Shown here one piece after another: positions 23,450 to 32,162 of a stretch of DNA of 32,838 bases. Both the position numbers and the translations under genes were made by a program. Origin of the DNA: CAZWRK01 sp964635875 (GTDB taxonomy: Bacteria > Pseudomonadota > Gammaproteobacteria > Burkholderiales > Aquaspirillaceae); assembly GCA_964635875.1 (NCBI GenBank), contig CAZWRK010000046.1, forward strand, positions 1-32,838, in the 5' to 3' direction. The notes beneath the pieces were generated by a model. It was given only the letters and a program-made list of their open reading frames with translations, searched no databases and had not been told where the DNA came from. The stretch's first letter is position 1; every line of letters starts with the position of its first letter.

Positions 23450-26400
23450 TTAGGCCGCCGGTGCTTTTTCGGGCTTTGGCGTTAAGAACGGTGTAATGTC
23501 CACTTCGTCGATTTGCTCTGGTTTTAAGAAACGCTCGGCATAACGTTTATAAGACCCAGAGGTTAAGAACAAGTCAAACAGCTCACCATCAATGTGCTGA
23601 TCTTTCTTAAAGAACCACAAAATCTTAATGGCTTCAGATAAGGTCTTAGGTTTTTTGTATGGGCGGTCAGACGCTGTGAGGGCTTCAAAAATATCGGCAA
23701 TTGCCATGATGCGTGCTGGCACTGACAATTCTTGTGCCGTCAATTTGCGCGGATAGCCAGTGCCAATCAAGGTTTCGTGATGCGTTCCTGCATATTCAGG
23801 CACCCGTTTTAGGTGTTTGGGGAACGGCATATTGTCCAGCATCACAATGGTTTGGATGATGTGCTCGTTGATCTTAAAGCGTTCTTCTTCAGTCAATGTC
23901 CCTCGTGACACAGACAAATTGTAAATCTCGCCAAAGTGATAAAGATTTTCTGGCACTTTCATTTGGAAACCGTATTTCGGATCAAATGGCCGCCAATCGG
24001 TGCGAACAATTTTGTGCCACGGTTTGTCTGCCAACAGTTTTTCTTGAACTGGCAAACTGACCTTTTGATCTTCGCTGCTTTCATAACGCCGCAATTCCTC
24101 ATGCGACAATCCCAAATAATCGTCAAAGTGCCGCCACCACGTGCGCTCGGCAATTTGCTTGAGGCGCTCTACTTTTTCGGGAGCCATAAATTCACCACCG
24201 ACATTGCATTCGGCGACAAAGGCAAAGTCATCTTTTAGTGTTTTGGCTTGTTCTTCAAAGATACTGGCTGCCTCGGCTTCAGGCACTCCATTAGCCACTG
24301 CTTCCAGACGCGCAATCATGGCATCGCGCAATAGCACCTCAAACCGTGTTCGCACCTCGTGAATGCGGTTGTAGATGGTTTCCAGTTTGGTGGCTTTATC
24401 AACGACATATTCTGGCGTTGTGACTTTTCCACAGTCGTGCAACCACGCGCCGATCCTAAATTCACGCCATTCATCTTCTGTGGTAAACGCAAACGAAGCC
24501 AAGCTGCCCTCTGTGGCTTGGCTTGCCTCTTGCGCCAACATTTCGGCCAACTCTGGCACCCGTTCACAATGCCCACCGGTGTAAGGACTTTTCGCATCAA
24601 TCGCCCCGGCGATGATCTGAATGATCGAATCAACCAGCTGCTTTTGAGCCTCGATCAACTGCAAATTTTCCAAAGTCACGGCCGACTGTGCCGCCAAAGC
24701 TTCAACAAAACTCACCATTTCTTCAGGAAACGGAATGATTTCACCGGTGCTCGGATCTTTGGCATTCATGAGTTGAATCACCCCCAATACATCGCCGTCG
24801 CGCAAAGACAGGGGAACCGTCAACATCGAAATCGTTTTGAACCCAGACTCTTCGCTGAAGCGCTTCGTGCCACTCAAATCAAAGCGTGTCTCGGTGTAAA
24901 CATTGTTAATCACAATGGTTTCGTTTTTCAAAGCTACGTAACTTGATACATAACCCGTCATGGGTTCCCCTGTTTCGGGGTGATACAAAGGGACTTCAAA
25001 TGGCGGCAACTCGTCATCATTGGTCCGCATGGCAAAACTCAAGGTGTTGTGCTCTGTTTTTAAGAACAAGGTCGCCGCTTCGCAATTCGCTAGCTCTTGC
25101 CCGCCCTTTAAAATGTTCTGAAGCAATTTTTTGCGGTCGCGCTCTTTCGCCAACAACAAACCATTGCGAACTAACTGGGCCAGCTTGTCCTGAGCCAAGT
25201 TCAATTCACGGGTGCGGGCTTTGATCGAGCGGTGCATGACTTGCTGGGCATCGCTCAGAATGTTGATCTCATACAAAAAAGACTTCGACTCTTTCGGGTC
25301 TTCCGAAAAGTCCAATAAGCGCAAGCGTTCAGAGTTGTGTGCCAACTGCACCAAGGCGCGCGCGACTTGCCGCGAGCCCAACAAAGACAAGGGCAGCAGC
25401 AACAGCAAAACGCCTGCAATAATCCACAAAATGTCTTTTTTGGTCTGATCAATCGGCCCCGTAAAGTCAGAAACAGGCGCTAGAACCAGAACCTGAAAGC
25501 GAGATTGATCCAAAACGGCGGTTTGATTGCGGACCAAAACAAACGGTTGGATACCTTGATCAGAAGTGGGCAGATCAACCAGAGTGGCTTTGTCCTGCAT
25601 GGGTACTTTGGCAATTTCAGTTGCCGCAGGATGGGCGATTTTAGACAAAGGCACCAAGGCTGGAATGGACACCCCTTTAAAGGCTTCTCCTCGAAGACTG
25701 TGGGCAATGACTCGATTTTGAGCGTCCAAGACCATCAAACCGGCGTTGGGCGACAGAGACAGGCGATCCAAAAAAGCCTGTAATTCAGACAAATTGATAT
25801 CTGTCCCCAAAACGCCTTTGTGATCAGTTAATGCGTGAGAGAGTGTGATGCCTAAGGCTTGGGTGGACGCAAACAGATATGGATCGGTGACGGCTAATTT
25901 TTGGCTTTTTTGCGCGGAGGAATACCAAGGCCGCTGTGTTGGGTGGTAATCCGTTGATTTTTGTAGCTGGCCGATTTTTTCTCGCTTTTGATTCAGAAAT
26001 TGCCATTCTTCTAAACGAGTGTCTGGCATCAATTGGCGAATGCGGCGAATGGCAAACCAAGTGTCTGAAGGCGCTTGCAAGAAGGCCGCCAGTTGTGGAT
26101 GTCGGCGCACTGCAATGACTTGAACAAATTCATCGTTATTCAGGGCGAAATAGTGCCCATATAGGTTGTAATCAATCGCCAAGGAACTGATAAAACCGTC
26201 AATCACGCCATCAGGATTGATGTGGCCTGTTTCATCTTCAAAAAGATGTAAGTTTGAACGGCTTTGTGTGTTGACGAAACTTCCAACATTGTTCATCAAC
26301 CCTAATAATTGAGAAGAAGCCTGCTGCGCTTCCAACTCAAAACGATCTTTGGCATTGCTGTGGGTCAGCGCCTGAAATTTACCCAGAATGGCCGCAAAAA

Positions 26401-26476
26401 ACACGATGGTGAGCGTCAAAACAATGGCCACCGTTGAGACCAACACCCAGTGCTGAAGACGAATATTAAATCTCAC
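23450..26476 (-). CDS. Membrane Cache-GAF-HD-GYP signalling protein
   Basis: A 1008-aa sensor. Two membrane helices (about 12-32 and 345-365) flank a large periplasmic Cache-type domain. A linker, a GAF domain (about 440-610) and a C-terminal HD-GYP region (about 625-975) follow. HD-GYP domains hydrolyse c-di-GMP. Conserved elements are GGHCERVPELA, LHDCGK (His680-Asp681), NEHIIQT, HHE (His899-His900), GTGYP and AIADIFEALTASDRPYKK. The HD and HHE motifs are 219 residues apart because of an insertion of about 140-150 residues. HHETLIGTGYP replaces the usual HHE-x-W-D-G. Activity is therefore likely but unproven. The start codon is GTG with a good SD (GAGGGG, 5 nt before). It is the first gene of the operon. 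Confidence 0.92.
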   Translation of the reverse strand: MRFNIRLQHWVLVSTVAIVLTLTIVFFAAILGKFQALTHSNAKDRFELEAQQASSQLLGLMNNVGSFVNTQSRSNLHLFEDETGHINPDGVIDGFISSLAIDYNLYGHYFALNNDEFVQVIAVRRHPQLAAFLQAPSDTWFAIRRIRQLMPDTRLEEWQFLNQKREKIGQLQKSTDYHPTQRPWYSSAQKSQKLAVTDPYLFASTQALGITLSHALTDHKGVLGTDINLSELQAFLDRLSLSPNAGLMVLDAQNRVIAHSLRGEAFKGVSIPALVPLSKIAHPAATEIAKVPMQDKATLVDLPTSDQGIQPFVLVRNQTAVLDQSRFQVLVLAPVSDFTGPIDQTKKDILWIIAGVLLLLLPLSLLGSRQVARALVQLAHNSERLRLLDFSEDPKESKSFLYEINILSDAQQVMHRSIKARTRELNLAQDKLAQLVRNGLLLAKERDRKKLLQNILKGGQELANCEAATLFLKTEHNTLSFAMRTNDDELPPFEVPLYHPETGEPMTGYVSSYVALKNETIVINNVYTETRFDLSGTKRFSEESGFKTISMLTVPLSLRDGDVLGVIQLMNAKDPSTGEIIPFPEEMVSFVEALAAQSAVTLENLQLIEAQKQLVDSIIQIIAGAIDAKSPYTGGHCERVPELAEMLAQEASQATEGSLASFAFTTEDEWREFRIGAWLHDCGKVTTPEYVVDKATKLETIYNRIHEVRTRFEVLLRDAMIARLEAVANGVPEAEAASIFEEQAKTLKDDFAFVAECNVGGEFMAPEKVERLKQIAERTWWRHFDDYLGLSHEELRRYESSEDQKVSLPVQEKLLADKPWHKIVRTDWRPFDPKYGFQMKVPENLYHFGEIYNLSVSRGTLTEEERFKINEHIIQTIVMLDNMPFPKHLKRVPEYAGTHHETLIGTGYPRKLTAQELSVPARIMAIADIFEALTASDRPYKKPKTLSEAIKILWFFKKDQHIDGELFDLFLTSGSYKRYAERFLKPEQIDEVDITPFLTPKPEKAPAA

Positions 26477-27031
26477 AAAAGCCCCTCAAAATCGATTTAT
26501 TAAAGTCGGGAATAGCAGCGCAAGGTACCGTTTAAAACAGCGCAAATTATGTCATGAATTTAGCATTTTTTATCGGAAATCACGTGGCCTTGCACAAAAA
26601 ACAAAATTTTGACGGTTTTTTACGCTAAGTGAACCGCGCCTTGTGCACCACCACGAGGTGCGTTGTCGAGCGGCCATTGTTTTCGCGGCCCAAGTGATAG
26701 GTCGCTTCATGGATGAAATTGAAGCAGATGCAGGTGTCAATCGTTAAACGGGAGATGATCGTTCAGAATCCGCCGCTCCACAGCCACTATTTCTTAAGTT
26801 CTATTTGGGCGAATGAGGCAGGCTTGAGCATGACAGCATTATACAAAAATAAGGCAACTGATTGTTTGATCGCTTGGCCTGCGGCTCGATACTTTTCAGT
26901 AAAAATCGTCTTTTTTTGTCTTTAGAGCGTCTGCTCGACTAATATGACGCGCGGGCAATAAGTCCGGCTTGCGGCGCGCGGGTGGTCAACATCGGCGATT
27001 TTTTTCATCCTTCTTGGGGCGTTTGATCATC
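26477..27031. other. Gene-free region between the signalling operon and sulP
   Basis: This 555-nt divergent gap should hold promoters in both directions. It contains AT-rich DNA at 26490-26640 with the 10-bp palindrome CAAAATTTTG (26602-26611). There is a weak rightward candidate promoter TTGATC-17-ATACTT (26866-26894). A GC-rich hairpin (26948-26978) pairs CGCGC with GCGCG and GCAA with TTGC. A 70-codon plus-strand frame (26713-26925) has no SD and no recognisable family and is not called. No tRNA or known RNA family was recognised. Confidence 0.6.
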
Positions 27032-28678
27032 ATGTTGTCTTTTCGACCTCGTTTACTCGATGCCTTAGCGTCTTACAATTTCGACACTTTTCGAGCTGAT
27101 GTGTTTGCGGGTGTGACCGTTGGGATTGTCGCTTTGCCATTGGCTATGGCGTTTGCAATGGCCAGCGGTGTGACGCCTGAAGCCGGTTTATTTACCGCGG
27201 TGATTGCGGGGTTTTTGATTTCTGCCTTGGGCGGAACGCGCCTGAGTATTGGTGGGCCGACCGGCGCCTATATCGTCATTTTATATGCGATTGTGGCACG
27301 CTATGGCGTGGCGAATTTATTGATCTGCACGTTTATGGCGGGTGTGATGCTCACGGCGATGGGCTTATTACGGATGGGGCAGATCATCAAATTTTTCCCC
27401 TTGCCGTTAGTCACCGGTTTCACCAATGGCATTGCCGTCCTCATTCTGATCACACAGCTCAAAGATTTTTTTGGTTTGAGCGCGCAGATTCCTTCGGGAT
27501 TTTTTGCGGCGATTCAAACGCTGAACAATGCCTTGCCGAATTTTGATGCCACGACACTGATCGTAGCAAGCGCGTGTTTAGCGCTGTTGCTGGCATGGCC
27601 AAAGCGCTGGGGGCGTTATCTGCCTGCGCCATTTTTAGCCTTAATTCTTGCGAGTGTGGCGGTGCAGTTATTGGCGCTACCGGTGGAGACTATCGGCTCG
27701 AAATTTGGAGGGATTCCGCAAGGCTTGCCCGAGTTTCGTTGGTTGACGCTGGATTTTCAGCACCTATCGGATTTAATGCTTCCGGCATTTACGATTGCGC
27801 TCCTTGGGGCGATCGAATCTTTGTTGTGTGCCGTGGTTGCTGACAACCTTTCTCATGATCGCCATGACTCCAATCAAGAGCTGATTGCACAGGGCATTGC
27901 TAATATGGTGGTGCCTTTCTTTGGCGGCATTCCTGCGACTGGCGCGATTGCCCGCACCGCAACGAATATCCAGAACGGCGCCCGTACGCCCGTCTCAGGC
28001 ATGGTGCATGCTGTGTTTCTGTTGGGGGTGATTGTGATTGCCGCGCCGCTCGCGCGTTATATTCCTTTGGCGGTTTTGGCGGCCATTTTGATTGGTGTTG
28101 CGCTCAAAATGGGTGATTGGGATGTTCGTAAAGCGCTGCAATTTCCCAAGCGTGATACCGCTGTTTTGATTGTCACTTTTGCGTTGACCGTAGCGTTTGA
28201 TTTGACGGTAGCGGTTCAAATTGGCTTGCTTCTCGCTTCGGTGTTTTTTATTCAGCGGATGGCGGCGAGTACCGGCGTGCATCAACTGTTGCCGGAGCAT
28301 GGGTATTTATTCGAACGTCACTCGATTGCGGGCAAATCGTTGCCCGCCGGTTGCTTGGCTTTTCGGATTGAAGGAGCGCTGTTTTTTGGCGCAGCAGATA
28401 GCCTCGAAGATGTGTTAGCAAAAAGTGCGAGCGCGCAGGTCGTTATTCTGCAATTACATCGTTTGGTCTTGCTGGATACTACCGGCCTGTTGGCGCTCTC
28501 CACGCTACGGGATCATTTGGCTGCAATGGATAAAACCCTGATTTTATGTGGCGCGGGGGGTGAAACTGCGCGAATGTTGGTCGAGTCGCATGTGGCGATC
28601 CACATCGGTGAACGCAATGTGCAGCCGGATCTGGCCTCTGCGATTACGCGTGCTGAGGAATTGTTAGTGGCGAGATAG
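27032..28678 (+). CDS. SulP (SLC26) family anion transporter with STAS domain
   Basis: Inner-membrane anion transporter of 548 aa, related to sulfate permeases and bicarbonate transporters. The first transmembrane segment shows FRADVFAGVTVGIVALPLAMAFA, the SulP signature. LSIGGPTGAYIVILY follows, and FTIALLGAIESLLCAVVAD with PFFGGIPATGAIARTATN forms the conserved core. A cytoplasmic STAS domain occupies about 435-540 (VVILQLHRLVLLDTTGLLAL). An upstream TTG at 26969 opens the frame, but family homology starts at the ATG at 27032. The SD is weak. The next gene, a histidine kinase, follows after 31 nt, probably in the same transcript. Sulfate, bicarbonate or dicarboxylate are all possible substrates. 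Confidence 0.93.
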   Translation: MLSFRPRLLDALASYNFDTFRADVFAGVTVGIVALPLAMAFAMASGVTPEAGLFTAVIAGFLISALGGTRLSIGGPTGAYIVILYAIVARYGVANLLICTFMAGVMLTAMGLLRMGQIIKFFPLPLVTGFTNGIAVLILITQLKDFFGLSAQIPSGFFAAIQTLNNALPNFDATTLIVASACLALLLAWPKRWGRYLPAPFLALILASVAVQLLALPVETIGSKFGGIPQGLPEFRWLTLDFQHLSDLMLPAFTIALLGAIESLLCAVVADNLSHDRHDSNQELIAQGIANMVVPFFGGIPATGAIARTATNIQNGARTPVSGMVHAVFLLGVIVIAAPLARYIPLAVLAAILIGVALKMGDWDVRKALQFPKRDTAVLIVTFALTVAFDLTVAVQIGLLLASVFFIQRMAASTGVHQLLPEHGYLFERHSIAGKSLPAGCLAFRIEGALFFGAADSLEDVLAKSASAQVVILQLHRLVLLDTTGLLALSTLRDHLAAMDKTLILCGAGGETARMLVESHVAIHIGERNVQPDLASAITRAEELLVAR

Positions 28679-28709
28679 TGCGCCTTTGTGTCTGTTTAGG
28701 AGTGTTGAT

Positions 28710-30689
28710 ATGCCTATTTGGCAATCTTGTGTGCTCCGGTGTTTGCACGGGCAGAATGCCTTGCGCATTTTGCTGTTGGCGATCTTGTATGCCGTGTCGG
28801 GGCAGATCAGCTTCTCGATTGCAGTTTCTAGCGGAATTGTTTCGCCGGTGGTGTTTGCGGCAGAGGGCTTTTCGCTGGCCGCGGTGATTGTGTGGGGGCC
28901 TGCCGTCTGGCCGGGGGTCTTTCTTGGGCAACTGGGGCTGGCGCTGTTCAACGGCTTATCTTGGCCGCTCGCAGTGGGTGTTTCTGTGTCGAACAGCCTA
29001 GAAGCGGTGATGGGGGTCTTACTATTTCGCTATTTTAGGTTGTCGGCCGCGCTCGCAACGATGCGAGATTTGATCGGCCTGTTATTGCTGGTGACCTGTG
29101 TGCTTCAACCATTGAGTGCGCTGGTCGGAACCACTATTTTGTGGGCCGGCGGCATGATCGAGCCGGTAGGGCTCGCCAGCGCATTATTTTCATGGTGGCT
29201 CGGCAACAGCTTGGGGCAAATTTTAATTGTGCCATTGCTTTTGGCACTGGCGGCACAGCCGCAATTTGCGCGTTCTTTGCGATGTGTGCTTTCAGTGATT
29301 CCAATTGCGATCGCAAGCAGCATTATTTTTTACTTTGTGCCCTCGAGCGGAATGGCGATTGCCTTTGCGGCGGCGATGCCTGCGCTCATTATTTTGGCGG
29401 TGAACTGGGGGCTGGCGGCCGTGTCGGTCGCGGTGGTGACTTTAAGCTGCGTGACCTTGTATTACACCCACCTCGGATTGGGGCCGTTTGTTAATCAAAA
29501 TCAAACCTTAGTCATTGATTTAAATATATTTTTGCTTGGAATCGCTTTGACGGGGCAATGGATTGCCATTTTGTTTGCCGAACGAAAAGCTGCAGAAATT
29601 GCGATTCGTGACTCGGAGTCTAAGTTTCATACGCTCTACGAATCGACAAGTGATAGCGTAATGTTGTTTGATTCACGCGCCTGCTTTGATTGCAATCACG
29701 CCACCTTGGAGATGTTTGGCTGCACCAGCCATGCCCAGTTTTTCAGCCAAACAATTCGCGCGCTGTTCCCGCCCGTGCAGAGTACCGATCTTGATTCGAT
29801 TGTTCTCATCAAACAATTTTGGCGTGCGGCTTTGCGTTCGGGCCGCCAGCAATTTGAATGTCAAATGCGTCGGATTGACTCGGGCGCGATATTCGATGTG
29901 GAGTGTGTGTTATCGCCAGTGATGCTAAATCATCGGCGCGTGATTCAGGCGACGGTTCGAGATATTACCGAGCGCAAGCGTGTAGAGCGGATGAAAAATG
30001 AATTTGTGTCTACTGTGAGCCATGAATTACGTACGCCCTTAACGTCGATTAGCAGTGGTCTCGCTTTGGTGAATAGCGGCATGTTAGGCGAACTGCCAGA
30101 AAAATCAGCCAAAATCATCGAGATCGCGCATAAAAATAGCTTACGTTTAACCGCGTTGATCAATGATTTGTTGGATATGGAAAAGCTGCTTGCGGGAAAG
30201 TTGGTTTTTCGGCGGCAAGCTCATCCAATTGTCGACTTGGTGGAGTCGGCCTTGGAGTCAGTACAGGCCTACGCCGACACATACCACGTTCATCTTGCGT
30301 TGTCGGTTCAGTTAGCGCGAGATACGCAAGTTTATGTAGATGCATTGCGTTTGCAGCAGGTGTTGAGCAATTTCTTGTCGAATGCCGCTAAGTTTTCACC
30401 GACCGGCGGCCAAGTGGAGGTGGTGGTTCGGTGGCGGGAGGCGTGGGTGCGCGTGGAGGTGATTGATCATGGCATGGGCATTCCTGAAAAATTTCATGGA
30501 CAAATTTTCCAAAAATTCTCACAGGTTGATGCTTCTGACACCCGCCAAAAAGGCGGAACCGGCTTAGGCTTGGCGATTAGTAAAGAATTGATTGAACGCA
30601 TGCATGGCAAAATCGGTTTTACCTCTGCCGAGGGTATGGGCGCCTGTTTCTATTTTGAGTTGCCTGACATCGTCAACACGCCGTTTTAG
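28710..30689 (+). CDS. MASE1-PAS hybrid-free sensor histidine kinase
   Basis: Membrane sensor kinase of 659 aa. A MASE1 integral-membrane sensor with about eight helices (residues about 15-285) is followed by a PAS domain (about 300-415, ending VIQATVRDITERKR). The HisKA domain has phospho-acceptor His438 in FVSTVSHELRTPLTS. The HATPase domain shows Asn558 (NAAKFSPTGG), DHGMGIP and GGTGLGLAISKELIERMHG. There is no receiver domain and no response regulator beside it, so the partner is elsewhere. The ATG at 28710 has AGGAG 7 nt upstream; a TTG at 28686 is in frame but has no SD. It follows sulP by 31 nt and is closed by a strong terminator. Confidence 0.93.
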   Translation: MPIWQSCVLRCLHGQNALRILLLAILYAVSGQISFSIAVSSGIVSPVVFAAEGFSLAAVIVWGPAVWPGVFLGQLGLALFNGLSWPLAVGVSVSNSLEAVMGVLLFRYFRLSAALATMRDLIGLLLLVTCVLQPLSALVGTTILWAGGMIEPVGLASALFSWWLGNSLGQILIVPLLLALAAQPQFARSLRCVLSVIPIAIASSIIFYFVPSSGMAIAFAAAMPALIILAVNWGLAAVSVAVVTLSCVTLYYTHLGLGPFVNQNQTLVIDLNIFLLGIALTGQWIAILFAERKAAEIAIRDSESKFHTLYESTSDSVMLFDSRACFDCNHATLEMFGCTSHAQFFSQTIRALFPPVQSTDLDSIVLIKQFWRAALRSGRQQFECQMRRIDSGAIFDVECVLSPVMLNHRRVIQATVRDITERKRVERMKNEFVSTVSHELRTPLTSISSGLALVNSGMLGELPEKSAKIIEIAHKNSLRLTALINDLLDMEKLLAGKLVFRRQAHPIVDLVESALESVQAYADTYHVHLALSVQLARDTQVYVDALRLQQVLSNFLSNAAKFSPTGGQVEVVVRWREAWVRVEVIDHGMGIPEKFHGQIFQKFSQVDASDTRQKGGTGLGLAISKELIERMHGKIGFTSAEGMGACFYFELPDIVNTPF

Positions 30690-30704
30690 TTCTGCTGTCG
30701 ATAC

Positions 30705-30740
30705 AAAAACGCCCCGCCGGAGAACCGTGCGGGGCGTTTT
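30705..30740. terminator. Bidirectional Rho-independent terminator
   Basis: AAAACGCCCCGC (30706-30717) pairs with GCGGGGCGTTTT (30729-30740), giving a T-tract in both directions between the convergent kinase and ppk2 genes. Confidence 0.92.
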
Positions 30741-30754
30741 GCATTCAAAACGTG

Positions 30755-31918
30755 TTAGAACGTTTTCATGGACGTTTCTTCTTCACTCAACACTTTAGAC
30801 GCGGTCCCGACCAAGAACGGATCGGCTGGGCAGGCGACTTTGGTATTTTTGTTCGGATAAGGCAGTTCAGACAAGAAATGGCGCATACAGTTAATGCGGG
30901 CGCGTTTTTTATCATCCGATTTGATGACTGTCCACGGTGCGTCAGCGGTGTCGGTGTGGAAGAACATCGTGCTTTTTGCTTTGGTGTAATCGTCCCAGCG
31001 ATCCAGCGATTGCAAGTCGATCGGCGAGAGTTTCCAGTGTTTTAACGGATCGTCGCGACGGGAGATAAAGCGGCGCAATTGTTCTTCGCGGCTGACCGAG
31101 AACCAGTATTTGAACAGTCGAACGCCGCTATTCACCAGCATCCGCTCAAGTTCAGGCGCTTGGCGCAAGAACTCAAGATATTCATGCGGCGTACAAAAGC
31201 CCATCACTCGCTCAACGCCCGCGCGGTTATACCAAGAGCGGTCAAACATTACAATTTCGCCCGCTGTCGGCAGATGCTGAATATAGCGCTGGAAATACCA
31301 CTGACCGCGTTCGCCAATGGTGGGTTTTTCGAGCGCGACCACGCGCGCAGAGCGCGGATTGAGGTGCTCCATATAGCGTTTGATGGTGCCGCCTTTGCCC
31401 GCCGCATCACGACCTTCAAACAGAATCACGATTTTTTGGCCGGTTTCACGAACCCAGTTTTGGGCTTTCAGAAGCTCGATTTGCAGCTCGAACTTCATTT
31501 TTTCGTATTCTTTGCGCTGCATCCGCGTTTTATACGGATAGTCATCTGGAAGCTTCGCGCTGCCGCTATCTTCGTGAGTGCCGTGCGGTGCGAGGTGGAA
31601 GCGCTCTTCTGAGGAAGGTGTAGCGGATTTTTGAACGGTTTCTGTCTTCACGGTCGCGGCTTTAGTGTCTGTTGTAGCAGGCGTCTCTGTCACGGCCGGT
31701 GCAGCGGCAGGCTCGGCGATGGCCTCTGCTTTTGGGGCAGCCACGACTTCAGGGGCGGGCATGGCTTCGGGTGCTGCTTTTTGCTGGGGCGTGGTTTTTT
31801 CACTGGCGCTGGTGGTACGGGCTCGACGGGTCGAGGTCGGCGCGTTGGCGGCGGTGGTGTTGGCGCTGTTGTCTTCTGGAAGAACGATGGATACATCCGG
31901 TTTGACTTGATCGCTCAT
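30755..31918 (-). CDS. ppk2: Polyphosphate kinase 2 with long low-complexity N-terminus
   Basis: Cytoplasmic PPK2, which transfers phosphate between polyphosphate and nucleotides; 387 aa. The catalytic core (about residues 120-375) has Walker A GRDAAGKGG (Lys175), KPTIGERGQWYFQRY, the lid/Walker B region FDRSWYNRAGVERVMGF, and the conserved FSVSREEQLRRFISR and SPIDLQSLDRWDDYTKAK segments. Residues about 20-103 are an Ala/Pro/Thr/Lys/Glu-rich low-complexity extension. The frame opens earlier (31981), but the ATG at 31918 has GGAGG 8 nt upstream. The ADP- or GDP-preference subclass cannot be fixed by eye. It is monocistronic, ending at the bidirectional terminator. Confidence 0.94.
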   Translation of the reverse strand: MSDQVKPDVSIVLPEDNSANTTAANAPTSTRRARTTSASEKTTPQQKAAPEAMPAPEVVAAPKAEAIAEPAAAPAVTETPATTDTKAATVKTETVQKSATPSSEERFHLAPHGTHEDSGSAKLPDDYPYKTRMQRKEYEKMKFELQIELLKAQNWVRETGQKIVILFEGRDAAGKGGTIKRYMEHLNPRSARVVALEKPTIGERGQWYFQRYIQHLPTAGEIVMFDRSWYNRAGVERVMGFCTPHEYLEFLRQAPELERMLVNSGVRLFKYWFSVSREEQLRRFISRRDDPLKHWKLSPIDLQSLDRWDDYTKAKSTMFFHTDTADAPWTVIKSDDKKRARINCMRHFLSELPYPNKNTKVACPADPFLVGTASKVLSEEETSMKTF

Positions 31919-32162
31919 AAATACGTCCTCCGTGGTGGTTGGTGAAATATGACGAAACGATGTTATGCTCTGAATGGTCATTCTGTCACGTAAAAATGCA
32001 AATAAATATCCGCTTTATGCGCTCTGTGCGCGGCGCCTATGGTCGCGTACCCCATGAACCCTTTGGCTAGCGTCATCCTACGCAACGAAAGTGATCTCTG
32101 AATGTCAGCGCACACTTTCATTGTGCTGTTTTGCACCGCCGTCAACGACCACCAAGCGACCC

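Noticed and set aside
24359..24946. 195-codon plus-strand frame
   Set aside because: It is antisense to the GAF/HD-GYP region of a clearly real gene and has no SD or family resemblance.
26713..26925. 70-codon plus-strand frame in the large intergenic gap
   Set aside because: No SD at proper distance and no recognisable motif; composition looks non-coding.
26948..26978. GC-rich hairpin as a terminator
   Set aside because: It has an internal loop and no T-tract on either strand, and no upstream gene on the plus strand to terminate.
31079..31612. 177-codon plus-strand frame
   Set aside because: It is antisense to the PPK2 catalytic core, whose motifs are intact; the frame is a codon-bias shadow.
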